DNA of 64,000 nt from Pseudopithomyces maydicus (taxonomy: Eukaryota > Ascomycota > Dothideomycetes > Pleosporales > Didymosphaeriaceae). Shown in pieces: positions 22,758 through 33,072 of this stretch (position 1 is the stretch's first letter; the number at the start of each line of letters is the position of its first letter). The position numbers and the translations under genes were made by a program. The notes beneath the pieces were generated by a model. That model saw nothing but the letters and a program-made list of their open reading frames with translations, was not told the origin of the DNA and ran no database searches. The stretch is from the NCBI GenBank assembly GCA_026873275.1, contig JANTUC010000007.1, forward strand, positions 682,001 to 746,000, in the 5' to 3' direction.

Positions 22758-24425
22758 CTACTCCACCCTAAGCAGTGGCGTGTTTTTCTCTTCCTTCTCC
22801 TGCCTCCATCTCAAACCGTTCCTCATAATCCAAAATACCACCACGATCAAGATTGCATACACAAATCCTAGAAAGGTGAAAGCCCAACCTGGGTTCATCG
22901 CATGACACATTGGAATAATCGCTGCACAACCGCCCGCACTCATCAAACATCGAACAAAGTTCACGGCCGCCGTCGCAGTGGCCGCTTGGTGTCGGTGAAG
23001 ATCAATCAGTAGCGTATTGGTCTGGTTGAATGCAGTAGACGTTCCAAACCCAATGAAAAATAAGGCGATTTCCGGACCTGCAATATGAACTTGGTATTTT
23101 ACCATCCATCCAAAGGCGATCAGAGCCAGTGTTCCGATAACATGGCCAGGTGCACCTACTTGCAGTCGCACCTTCTCAATGGGGAAGTTACGGAGATCTT
23201 GTTGCTTCCCCTTTGTGATAGTCAGGTTGTTGAGCGCAGCATGGCGTCTGAAGTTCCAGTCTACGATGTGACCCATCGTGAGCGCTGAGACCAGACAACC
23301 AGTACCCATAGATATGTAGCATAGACCGATTTTGAGTTCATCCAGACCATACGCATCCTTGAAGAGATCTGGAAGAGAGGCTGAAACCACCATCATTCCT
23401 GTGAAGAACAGCCCATTGTACAGTAGAATGACCAAGGATTCTTTATCCCCTAAGATGCGGAGGGTCTTCAGGGGGTTTGGAAAGACAAACTTTCGCTTCT
23501 CGGATTTTGGGCCTGCGGTCCATTCGGTGCTGAAGAATTCTTGATTTGCCTGCGTTCTTGGAGGTAGCTTATAATAGAACGGTTGATGCCTGTAGCTGGT
23601 GTTGATCCATTTCCCACAACAGCTCGACATGTTTCTGGAAACAGGAACACGAAGATGATAAGCAGGATGCCAGCAAATATTGCAAGAAACCAGAAAATAC
23701 TACGCCACCCGAGGTATTGCGCAAGGATTCCACCTGCGAGAAAATTATATTAGTAGTCGCAGTTATCTATCATGAAGAGTACATACCAATGGTAGGCCCA
23801 AATGCTGGCCCAAAAAGGATACCTGAGGTGGCATAACCCATATATTTACCTCGCTCGGCCGAAGTCGATATATCGGCCACCACGGCAATGGAAAGCGCTA
23901 TGGCAGCACTGCATCCGAAGGCTTGCAAAATCCGCAACAGAAGCAGTGCTAGATAGCTGGTCTGAAGGGCCAGCCCGATATTTGCCACGATAAAGATGAC
24001 GAAACAAATGATGAAAGATAATCTACGACCGCTGCCATCAGACATACCAGCAATGATAGCAGGAGCTATAGCTTGCGCAATCTATCGTTATCAGTAGGGA
24101 TAAACTCCAAGCCCTCGGATCAAAATCATACCATGTAGGTCGTAATGGCAACATTAGTCATAGCTGGCGTTACGTGAAGGACATCGGAGAGGACGTTCAA
24201 CACAGGATAGAACAATGTCGCACCGAACGGTGATATCAGTGCCGAGATGCTCACCAAGGTGATGATCCATATCTTCATCCGCGAGCTGAATATCGAGTAG
24301 GGTGGGCCAGACACCTGCCGTTGGAGTGCCGACTCTCCGGCATCTTTTTCTACGTCTCTTACATCGGCTTCCTGCTTCCCTGATATTGTCGGCTTCTCCG
24401 TCGACAATTCTTGTGCGGTCACCAT
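22758..24425 (-). CDS. MFS drug/organic-anion exporter, DHA1 type (one apparent -1 frameshift)
   Basis: A proton-coupled exporter of the DHA1 group in the plasma membrane. Exons are 24132..24425, 23787..24081 and 22758..23733, with introns of 50 and 53 nt. The start is ATG 24425 (MVTAQELSTEKPTIS); the codons upstream in the same frame lack an ATG. Helix 1 is IWIITLVSISALISPFG. The loop motif GMSDGSGRRLSF and the antiporter region RILQAFGCSAAIALS follow, then GPAFGPTI-GG across intron 2 and the PETCR motif. At 23568-23574 the frame slips: one extra base joins GINRSII to KLPPRTQANQEFF and the second six helices, giving 521 residues. The tail FVRCLMSAGGCAAIIPM resembles quinidine-resistance (QDR-like) exporters. 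Tail to tail with the 2OG oxygenase. Substrate unknown. Confidence 0.87.
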
Positions 24426-25028
24426 GTTGTAGGAGATGCCATGGGTTCTGATGAACACGTATTCGGGCTTTAGATGGCTCGGTAGCACAGAGGCGCGAGT
24501 CGTCGCGGACACGCATCTTTAATCTCGTCGACGGGCCGTGTCCTAATGACCACTTGGACCCAACGAGGCATGGTAGTGCCCCAGCAATGCATTGCCGATA
24601 TGTCCGTGCGTGCGCGTGTCGCCGCCCGGGATGAAGTCTCCAGACTCGCTCGGGTTTGTTTTCCCCGGGAATGTGCAAGTCAGATCGAACTCCACGTTCA
24701 CGGGAGTAAGAGGGGTAAACGTCTTATACCTGCCAGTCTCCCAACACAGACGTCGATGCACGCAGATGTGAATGGATTGTGAATATCTTTATCCGAAAGT
24801 TCGGTCATTCCGAGATCGCTATGTACGTCACCTCACCAAATCGGAAAGCTACCCTTACGCCCCAGTCCTCGTCACTCTTCCTACAGCGCACGGGCGTGCG
24901 TGCTAGTCATCTTCTACACTTAATGACTCCGTCACCGAAGGCCATGCTGCTTTACTTCGTCGGACCAAAGCAGACAGACATGCTTCACATGCTACGGGAC
25001 AGTCCCGACCTCGCAATCCCCACAAACT
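24426..25028. other. Intergenic, no gene seen
   Basis: About 600 bases between the exporter start and the amidotransferase stop, both on the minus strand; expected to hold the exporter promoter. Short ORFs on both strands overlap one another and lack protein-like composition. Confidence 0.5.
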
Positions 25029-26085
25029 TCATCGCGCTTTGTCGTCGTCGCCGTGGAAGAACCTCAGCACCGCCTTCGCGACCAATATTCCGTCATGCAT
25101 CCATTCAGCCCTCTCGTTTGCTTCCTCGGCGTCACTTTTTTCTACCGCGCCATTCTCGACCCGCATCTCGAGTTGCCTCTTGACCATCTTTTCGTCAAAC
25201 TCCATATGCCCTTGGGTGGTAAATAATCTTCTAGGGATGTATACGCCCTGCACGTCGGTGTGGTCGGTCGTTCCCCAAACGTGGACTTCGGTCTCTGCGT
25301 CCAGTAACTCCGACTTTGCGTGCGAAGGTGGGTCTACGACGTGATCGAGGTGCATCTGGTGGAGATGGATTTGGCTCTCCGACGATGGGAGTCTAAATAG
25401 CCAGCGCCCCACATCGGTGAGTTGAATGGGAGTATGGGACAATTCCCAATCGCCATCCTCTTTCGGTTTGACAGTTGATCCCAAAACCCGGCACAGTATT
25501 TGATGGCCAAAACATATACCGGTGAACTTGATGTCGGGTCGGTGAATCCAAAGATCTGGTAATGTTAGCCCGATTTCTTATTCCCATGTTCCGCGACGTA
25601 CGCTTGATCAAATCCATTAGCTTCAACACCCACGCATCATTGCTATGAGCATCGTATACGCTTCCCGTTATTAGAATAGCGTGGATATCGTCCGTGATCT
25701 CCGAAGGTTCCGGTATCCTTCCGCCTCGTGGCTCGACTGCATAATGTATTATCGTCGAGATCGCAAGCTTCGGATCGTGCTGCTCTCCCGCCCGTACCAG
25801 TACTTCGTTCAAAACTTCGCCGAAGGAACCTATTTCTTCCTGAGTCTCAGGATGCGGGTCATCAGTTTCAAGAACGAGCATGCGCACTTTGTCAGGGTGC
25901 TCCGACTCGATCACACGCGCCTCTGGAGGTGCCATTTTTGAAGCGCACGAGGAAAATCCGGGATAGAAGGGTTTGGGTTGGTATTCTTCGCGTATTCGTC
26001 CCAGCGGAAGCAATGCAGAGCAGGATCTCAATGGTGTGCGTTGGAGTTGCAGACGAGCAATCCGGGAGGAAACGCGACGCAACAT
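25029..26085 (-). CDS. Class I glutamine amidotransferase-like protein
   Basis: A GATase1-fold protein, hydrolase or amidotransferase of unknown substrate. Exons are 25602..26085 and 25029..25555, with a 46-nt GTACGT..ACCAG intron, giving 336 residues. The nucleophile elbow is GICFGHQI, with Cys formed just after the intron. QMHLDHV supplies the later His region. ITGSVYDAHSNDAWV and the VQGVY-like strand match stand-alone amidotransferase-like proteins rather than the GMP or CTP synthetase subunits. ATG 26085 adds a basic, Ser/Arg-rich leader (MLRRVSSRIARLQLQR) that looks like a mitochondrial presequence. An internal ATG at about 25932 (MAPPEARV) would give a cytosolic form. It lies between the exporter and the NmrA gene in the candidate cluster. 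Confidence 0.85.
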
Positions 26086-26852
26086 ATATGTCGTGAAAGC
26101 CGGTACGACGGTGCGGTCTTACATCTTGGCGCAGGCGAGAACGAGTTTTCATGAAGTTGAAGTCCTACATCTTGACGTAGGTCAAGCATCCTAACGGTTA
26201 TGTTGCCGTGAGCAGTGGATCTCATAACGTAATTTCCCGAAAGTATAACAGCTTAAGGGCCTGGGAACGGTATACTTAAAGAAGCCTTATTGCTAGAGCA
26301 GCACGCTTGTTTTTTCGAATACTTTAGTATTCCACACGCGAGATGACGTCCGCCGAGTGATGGGTCTGGATACTGTGAGTACACCTTTTTGAGGAATATG
26401 TTGTGCAGGGCGATGTGCTATGAAGCATCCGAACGCGTGGGTCCTAGATCCATGACACCTTGATTTAAAAGCGAAGTACCAAGTCTTCTGTGGAAAGAGA
26501 CTATCTGCGAGAACTAGGCGGTTCTCTAAACATCCTGAAGGTAACAATCGCGGTAGAAGGAGATTGCGAAAGTGGTAGAAAGCTAGCCATGTTAGTGTAG
26601 ACCGCGCATTTTTCAGCACAGGTGCGCATATATCAGCCCGTCCCAAGTCATCAACTTAGGCTTGTAATTGGGAGGTGTCATTAAAAATAACTCGCTATTC
26701 GTACCGGCCATCCGAGCTCAGTCTATGTGTGATACCTAGTCAGGCAGCAGATACTCCTTGAGCTCTATCACACCTTTGAAAACTGGTATACTTCCAATAT
26801 TGCCTTCAAGTGTTATTCAATTCACCATCTCTTTATGCGAATACCTATTGAG
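26086..26852. other. Intergenic, no gene seen
   Basis: About 770 bases; contains a 117-codon minus-strand ORF (26293-26646) without family features, judged spurious. Expected to include the amidotransferase promoter. Confidence 0.45.
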
Positions 26853-28047
26853 CTACGTATCTTTGACTCCCCACACACTAACTATGAAATCCTCCATGGA
26901 GGTGAACCGATAATCTGGAAATATCTGGTTCCATTCATCTGATCCCTCCCAAGCACCCTTTGCGGTGCTCAATAGCATGCCGACGGTGACTTGCTCCAAC
27001 ATTCTCTCAGCTTCGTTCTTCGACACAGCCTTGTGCGAAGCACTTAGACTCCAGGATGATTTCAGTTTTCCTTCCTCAAGATCCTCCAAACTTAACTTCT
27101 CAACAGTAAAAGGTCGGCCTAAAATAGGTCAGCGACTTGAAACATGCGTGACCATGTTACACGAACATCTGATCTTCTCACCAGCCTGAATGAGCTGTGT
27201 TCCGGTGACCTTGTCTCCTTGGATCCCTCCTATCTCAGGCCATTCGCCCTTGTAATCGATCGCCATGGCTAAGATCGCGGAGAAATCGGCTACAGATGTC
27301 CACGTCATGGCTGCACTTTCGTACCCCTCTACAACCAGGGCGCGGCGATTCTGGAAATCACACACGGTCCCAAGCGGATTAAGATGTCTGCTTGTTTTGT
27401 GTGGAAATGCCAAATAGTTCAGGAATAGTCCTGGTTGGAACAAACAGTATTCGAGGATCTAGCGATGATGTCTCAGCTTCATCATTAGAATTCATCGTGT
27501 TAGATACCTTGGTTGGGTTGTTCACCTCCTTGAGGTACTCCCGTATCTTCTGTTTCCCTTCCCACCATCGCATGCTCACTGTACCGGCGCTGTATCGATC
27601 AGAACCATCCGGGTAACATCTATGCAAAGAGATCAGACCTTCCATATTCACTGGGTGCAAAGCGCTTGACACCAGCCTTTATGGCTGCGTCAATGAGGTT
27701 CCTCTGTGATCTCTGGTCGACGTCTAAAAGAAGCTGGATGAAAGACAGCACAGTGTGGACTCCATTCAAAGCATTCACCAATTCCTCCGTGTCATGGTAG
27801 TCTACTGTCCGCTGTTCAATTTTGCCATCGATGTCTGGTGTGGGAGACTTTCAAAATATCAGGGAAACATAGATGCAGTGATGGTCGCCTCACTCACAGC
27901 TCGCGTAAGGACAATAATTTTGTGTTTGTTAGTATCGAGGAGGGCATCTATAACCTCTCTGGCTACCTCTATCACGGATTAGTTTGCAATCATACAACGA
28001 GATTATGTACATACGACCGCTCCCCCAGCGATAGCAACCGTTACCAT
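26853..28047 (-). CDS. NmrA-like / isoflavone reductase-like NAD(P)-binding protein
   Basis: An atypical SDR-fold oxidoreductase or redox-sensing regulator. Six exons reconstructed: 28015..28047, 27898..27966, 27639..27847, 27508..27589, 27167..27458 and 26853..27118; all five introns are 48-50 nt and the total is 951 bases (316 residues). The N terminus MVTVAIAGGAV is a modified glycine-rich dinucleotide loop (usual GGxGxxG). Then come KIIVLTRA, KRFAPSEYG, RWWEGKQKIREYL and LFQPGLFLNYLAFP, followed by the conserved C-terminal LSTAKGAWEGSDEWNQ. Two donors are unusual (GTCTGA at 27638 and GTTCGT at 27166). A canonical GTGAGA at 27181 would instead delete GEKIRC. Divergently transcribed from the Zn2Cys6 gene with a 272-base gap, which suggests co-regulation. 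Confidence 0.85.
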
Positions 28048-28319
28048 TTTTGGCTGGAACCGTACACTGCAAATTTTGATAGACGTGTTTTGATGTTAGA
28101 ATCTCAAGTTCAGAAGTAATTCATTCTGAAGACGTGATTATTATATTGCAACATTGGGGCTATGTTTCGACCGCGGTGGAAGTGTCTGCGACAGCAGCCA
28201 TTGTCTCGATTAGGTTAGATTCACATAACGCTCCGCCGCGGCGGAAGCCAGCACCTCTACGAGTGACACTTCTGCAGCCTTCGATCCGTCTATCAAGTTC
28301 CAGCAGCAATCAAGTTATC
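28048..28319. promoter_or_regulatory. Bidirectional promoter NmrA-like / Zn2Cys6 regulator
   Basis: 272 bases between divergent start codons. Holds the perfect 14-base palindrome TCCGCCGCGGCGGA at 28232-28245, with a related CCGCGG site near 28169-28174. CGG/CCG triplets are the usual contacts of Zn2Cys6 proteins, so autoregulation is possible. Confidence 0.5.
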
Positions 28320-30317
28320 ATGAATTCTGCATGGGAGACGGAATATACAAAAGAAACATCAGCAGCACCGAGAAAACGCAAGGTTCGGAAAGGCACTCAA
28401 AGCTGCTGGGAATGTAAGAGACGAAAAACACGGTGCATCTTCGCGCCTTCCACCGATTTGATATGTGTGGGTTGTAAGAGCCGTAATACGATCTGCTTGA
28501 GTCAGGAATTTGATGAAGATGCGCTCGTACCACCTCGTAAGACAGCGGTTAAAGCAAAGAAGAAGCGAATCGCTGCTCCGGAGGCATGTTCGGCTGGCCG
28601 TCATCAGAAGCGAGTACAAAGAGACCATCGTTCATCAACAGAAAACATCGCTAGATTTGACGACTTTCTTTCAGCAGGGATAGACACGGAAAAACAACAC
28701 TTGGATACATACTGTGCGCTGGTCGATCTTTGGCCTTGCGAGCAGGATTTAATCGTCCTTCGTAAACTTGTTATTAAAGATACCTTCGGGTCATTGGGAC
28801 CATTATCTTCGCCTCATTCGAAAGCAAATAGCCGAGACGACTTGTTCCCACGCGATTTACTGCAGCCGCTACAACAGAAGTCGCACCCCGTGCTTCTTGC
28901 TCGAAAGCTCCTGTTACTGAGTGTCTTCCTCCAGCACCTCCCAGGCCATTCTTCTGGAGTTATTCCAAAGCTTCGCGAGAAAGCTACACGGATTTTCGAC
29001 ACGGTAATCACACTGATCACAACGAATGACGAGATGGTCCATTCCATAGAAGGCATCGAGTGCGTCGCACTTGAAAGCATGATCCACAACAGCCTGGGGA
29101 ATCTACACCGGGCGTTGCTCTCGCTACGCAGGGCTATAGTACTCGCTCAACTAATGGGTTTGCATCAAGAAAATCTGTCATTAGTATCCGAGGTCATCGA
29201 CCCACAAACACGTGAACGTATCGACGTTAATCACATCTGGCTTCGCCTAGTCCAGTCTGATCGGTATCTCTCGCTTATGCTGGGTGTGCCACAAGTTTGT
29301 ACCGATAACACCTTTCTGGAGCGAACGCCGTTCGAAGTTTGCTCGCCTATAGAGCAACTTGAACGAATGCTTCTCATTGCTGGCGGTCGTATACTTGACC
29401 GGAACGAAACGGATAAGCAGAAGCTGGCGGTGACTCAAGAGATTGATCAGCTTCTGCACGCCGCGTCAACTTGCATGCCACCGCAATGGTGGCTATGTCC
29501 GAATTCCGCACCAAATAATGAAGATGAGCAATCGCGAATGGGCCGGACTATGCTCCAGTTTACCTACTTCTTTCTGCTGACACAGCTGCATTTTCCTTAT
29601 CTGTTATATCCATCCGATGACCATTTCTACGCCTACAGTAAAATCACGGCTGTGAATGCGAGTCGGGATATACTTCTTCGATTCGTAGCCTTCCGCCAGA
29701 ATTCCAGCACAATTTATTGCCGCGGTGTAGACTTCATTGCCTTCTTAGCGAGCGTGGCTCTATGTCTCGCGCACATCGAGGGGCGTCGTGCCCACTTGAT
29801 GCCAGGCTACGATAATCAGGGCAGTCTGCCTTTCAGCTATCTAACTCACCAGCGCATGGGTGATCGTGGACTGGTGGAACAAATGCTTGAGTATACAGAG
29901 CAAAAGAGTATAGATAAAGAGGACGCGATAGCTTCGAAACTTGTTGTATTGCTGCGACAAGTATTAGCCATGGAGTCCTCCAGTGCTAATGGTACTATCC
30001 TCAGCACGAGCTTCTCAACTAAGTTCAGCAATAGTGGCAGTCACTACAGCGGACAGGTTGGCGAGTGTGGAGCGAGATTCTTGCTTTCGATTCCTCATTG
30101 TGGGGAGGTTCAGTTCGAAACTTGTAGATATGGCGTCGAGCTTACATCATCGTTTGATTCGCTATTTGACCTAGACGTAGACGCCATCGACACTACGTGG
30201 TTTTCTGAGAAAGATACAACAGTGGAAGCTTCGGAACTCGGCGCAGCGAGAAGGGATGCGCAGGAGGAATTTGTGCTGAGGCTTGATGAGGACTACTACA
30301 TCGAGAGGCAGGCGTAG
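28320..30317 (+). CDS. Zn2Cys6 binuclear-cluster transcription factor
   Basis: A fungal nuclear regulator. A single frame from ATG 28320 to TAG 30317, 665 residues, without introns; the frame is open further upstream but has no ATG. The DNA-binding cluster is CWECKRRKTRC followed by CVGCKSRNTIC, six cysteines in the expected order, with basic flanks. A central region (about residues 250-480) with ESMIHNSLGNLHRALLSLRR and HIWLRLVQSDRYLSLMLGVP matches the fungal-specific middle homology domain. The C terminus is acidic (LFDLDVDAIDTTWFSE) and may activate transcription. It is the only regulator in the 19-30 kb group of transporter and oxidoreductase genes, hence a candidate pathway-specific regulator; that is inference. 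Confidence 0.93.
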   Translation: MNSAWETEYTKETSAAPRKRKVRKGTQSCWECKRRKTRCIFAPSTDLICVGCKSRNTICLSQEFDEDALVPPRKTAVKAKKKRIAAPEACSAGRHQKRVQRDHRSSTENIARFDDFLSAGIDTEKQHLDTYCALVDLWPCEQDLIVLRKLVIKDTFGSLGPLSSPHSKANSRDDLFPRDLLQPLQQKSHPVLLARKLLLLSVFLQHLPGHSSGVIPKLREKATRIFDTVITLITTNDEMVHSIEGIECVALESMIHNSLGNLHRALLSLRRAIVLAQLMGLHQENLSLVSEVIDPQTRERIDVNHIWLRLVQSDRYLSLMLGVPQVCTDNTFLERTPFEVCSPIEQLERMLLIAGGRILDRNETDKQKLAVTQEIDQLLHAASTCMPPQWWLCPNSAPNNEDEQSRMGRTMLQFTYFFLLTQLHFPYLLYPSDDHFYAYSKITAVNASRDILLRFVAFRQNSSTIYCRGVDFIAFLASVALCLAHIEGRRAHLMPGYDNQGSLPFSYLTHQRMGDRGLVEQMLEYTEQKSIDKEDAIASKLVVLLRQVLAMESSSANGTILSTSFSTKFSNSGSHYSGQVGECGARFLLSIPHCGEVQFETCRYGVELTSSFDSLFDLDVDAIDTTWFSEKDTTVEASELGAARRDAQEEFVLRLDEDYYIERQA

Positions 30318-30771
30318 CCGTAGCCTGTGTTGATTTTCTGCAACCGATCGGTTTAAAAGGCCCATAAAAATTGCGCATATACTAGACATGAATCCATTCA
30401 TTTGTGGAGGCGGAACGACAAGTCTGTGCTTGCAGTATCTCGGTTTTGAGCGATAAAGTGGAGAATTTGAGCCTACACACCAAGCTTATATTCAAACCTG
30501 ATGTTAGTTTGAGAGTGATAAAAGAGAATGAAGTCAAATTCAGGGGGTTTCTAATACCTTGGGGCTACAAAACTCGTCTCGACAAGCCTCCAATGAATGA
30601 CACACAAAAATGGGGTCGTACACGTTGGCGAGAAGAAGCCCCGCACCAAAGCACTGAGCCGGACAACCAACGACCAACTCCACTCCAGACTGTAGCTCTT
30701 CATCGAAAACAGCACACACCAGAAAATATATTTTATTTGTTTTTCGAAATCTCCATCAGTTTCCAAAACAT
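30318..30771. other. Intergenic, no gene seen
   Basis: 3' region of the Zn2Cys6 gene and 5' flank of the tRNA. ORFs here are short and without family features. Confidence 0.5.
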
Positions 30772-30883
30772 GGTGAGATGGCCGAGTGGTTATGGCGTGT
30801 GACTCAAGCGTAAGCTTCTGTACAAAAGTACAGCGCATTCTCATAGGAATCTTCCTGCGGGGGTTCGAATCCCCCTCTCATCA
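30772..30883 (+). tRNA. tRNA-Leu(CAA) with 31-nt intron
   Basis: The acceptor stem GGTGAGA pairs with TCTCATC (one G-T), discriminator A at 30883. D-arm GCC-GAGTGGTTAT-GGC; anticodon stem TGTGA pairs with TCATA; the anticodon CAA is at 30805-30807. An intron at 30809-30839 follows the base 3' of the anticodon, the canonical place. The long variable arm GGAA..TTCC is typical of type II tRNAs, and the T-arm is GGGGG-TTCGAAT-CCCCC. Yeast tRNA-Leu(CAA) carries an intron at the same position. Confidence 0.95.
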
Positions 30884-31321
30884 AAATTCCTTTTTTGCAG
30901 CCGAAGTTGCAATGGTGGAGATTAATCTTGCTTTTATTTTTTGGTCAGTGGGGGAGGAGATTTTTGATCGACGCCGTCCTCCAACTCGACCCCTATAATT
31001 AGCCGCACACGTACGTATCATAGGCATTGTAGCGCAGCGCTGGAATAGAGGCAACATGAAAATAAAATTGCCGCACATCCCTAAGGGAAAATGTGTAAGA
31101 AAGCCTCAAACTCCGATATGAGCAACATAGCTGTGCTTGGCTTGGATCAACATTGACTTTTCTACCTTTTCTCTTTCATTATTCGCCAACTAGCAGTGTG
31201 ATATTAGGTAGGATACGCTTCCAACAAGTATACACACCTTGAATTCCTATATAGCTAACTACTCACTCTGCCTATCCACTCTCATCATTCTTATCTACAC
31301 ACTCCTCTTTCCTCAAATCGA
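30884..31321. other. Intergenic, no gene seen
   Basis: Downstream of the tRNA (short T-run near 30893-30898 could terminate Pol III) and downstream of the PAN gene. No coding signal. Confidence 0.5.
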
Positions 31322-32786
31322 TCATAGTAGCAAGGCTGAATCCCAGGTATGAGCACCATAAACAGGACGTCCAGAGTCCCAGGTACCATCCTTCGCCATT
31401 GAATATAGATCGCAGTTTACACCATCGTGAGCAACCCAGGTACACGTTGGAAAATCAAGGCATTGTCGGACACACTCATGAATCGTGCTAGCTCTGCGTC
31501 CTGTCGTTAGTGGCTTATGTGTTCCTGTCAGTGCTGTAACCAGTTGTTAGTAAGTGTTACATCGAAGAACAACCAAGGGATACACACTCTTCTTGCATTC
31601 GTAGCGATATTCTCTTCCATTGATTACTCCTCTCACGCCATTATGTGTTGGACCTATTGAACTATCAGTATCAAGTTGACCTATGATTTCACTGGTTTGG
31701 ACCTTGCTTACATCTCATGAGAGCAGACTCCCTTTCTCGAGGAGGGATACGAGCATCTTCCAGGTCTCTATGACAAGTAGCCAATTGAGCGTCGGACTAT
31801 TCCTTTTCGTTGGAGCTTCTTTTGGTGCATTCGGCCAATTTCGTTATAGAGTCCAGTTGACACGAACGAAGTTGGGCTCTGCTCTCGCCAAGTTGTGCCT
31901 CAAGTTCCTGCACACGCTGAAGGTATTGTACTTTTTGTTGGGAAAGTTCAAGAGCAGCCTGCTATTTATCTTTTCCGTTACGGGCCTCGCATGAGATGAG
32001 TTGCTCGGAGAACTGTCGATCTTTCTCCGCGTTTCTTTGCTCGCATTTTTCTGTGGATTGGCGTTCTGCATTGCATTGAGCGAGCTGGTTGTTGATCTGG
32101 TTTTTCTCTATACTGCACGTGTTAAGCTGATGAGAGTACTGCTGTTCGCCTTGGATGATTCGGTTTCGACATTGACCCAGTTGATCAACACAGTCCCGTT
32201 GCTGCCTAGAGCACTCGGCAAATTTATCTGCAGACTCGCGTTGGAACTCTCCGCTGCAATTTTCGGCGAAAGGATCCTCTCGTTCCGGTGTGTCGACAAC
32301 TTTCTGCATGTAGATGGTGTTGCTACGAGAACCGGCGGCAAGTGGTCCACTCAAGGTGCAAAGCTTCCTATCAGAGAGCCATGAACTTCCGGTGCAGCCC
32401 GGATCGGCCTCGCAAAGCTGAGCACATTGCTCTGGAGTACTCGAGGGGAGCTGTATTCCACTATGGCCGCCATACCTGCCGCATAAAAACCGCACCTTGT
32501 ATCCCGGAACGATCTCCTGCACTCGTCCGTCAAGATCGGGACACATTAACGAGTAGTATTGGGACGGAGTAAGGTTGGAATATTTGCACATTTCTGGAGG
32601 CCCATCTCCACGGTAGTAGAACCAAGGCAACCCTCCCTCGGAGCTAACTTCCGGCTGTCCTGTATAGTCTCGAGAAGATGGGTATTGATACTGGTACTCA
32701 TATTGGTCACCGTCGTAGGCCTCCACGCCGATAAATGATTGTACCCCGGCTGAGAGAAAGAAAAGAAAGGGTGTAGTCGCCTTCAT
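31322..32786 (-). pseudogene. Secreted PAN/apple-like coiled-coil protein with two in-frame TAG codons
   Basis: ATG 32786 starts a signal peptide (MKATTPFLFFLSAGVQS). A Cys-rich PAN/apple-like region follows (MCPDLDGR, FLCGRYGG, CAQLCEADPGCTGSSW), then a long Gln/Glu/Arg coiled coil with regular Cys. The frame meets TAG at 31962-31964 and again at 31797-31799. In the same frame the coiled coil continues on both sides (QAALELSQQKVQYLQRVQEL, then SDAQLATCHRDLEDAR). It then splices (31654-31711, GTAAGC..AATAG; 31534-31587, GTGTGT..TACAG) into a second PAN-like region (CPTHNGVRGVINGREY, CVRQCLDFPTCTWVA). With both TAGs read as sense the product is 450 residues, an exact multiple of three. Either this is a recently inactivated gene, the first TAG is the natural end, or the stops are bypassed. 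Confidence 0.65.
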
Positions 32787-33072
32787 TGTAAATGATAGTG
32801 TTTATCGAAGAAGATGAGGTGCGAAGGGAAGGTCTTGCATGAGATCTTAAATAATGCAGTCTGTAGGAGAAGATCAGGCTGCGTATCCAACTTGAATCCC
32901 CCAAACCCGAAACCTTAACCTTCAGCAACCACAACACAAGTGCATGTCAACAACCCGTTACAATTGTGAACACGTATAGGATCGTGGTATTCCTCTCCGC
33001 TTCATGTCTTACAGATTCTAGCGTACATCCTTGAACCATTTACAGTTTTCCCTCTGCCACTCCGTCACCAGC

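Noticed and set aside
26293..26646. 117-codon minus-strand ORF
   Set aside because: No domain, no supporting splice sites and no conserved-looking composition.
31713..31964. An intron removing the first TAG of the PAN gene
   Set aside because: The only GT upstream within 60 bases that could pair with AAATAG (GTTCTC) leaves the wrong phase and deletes coiled-coil heptads.
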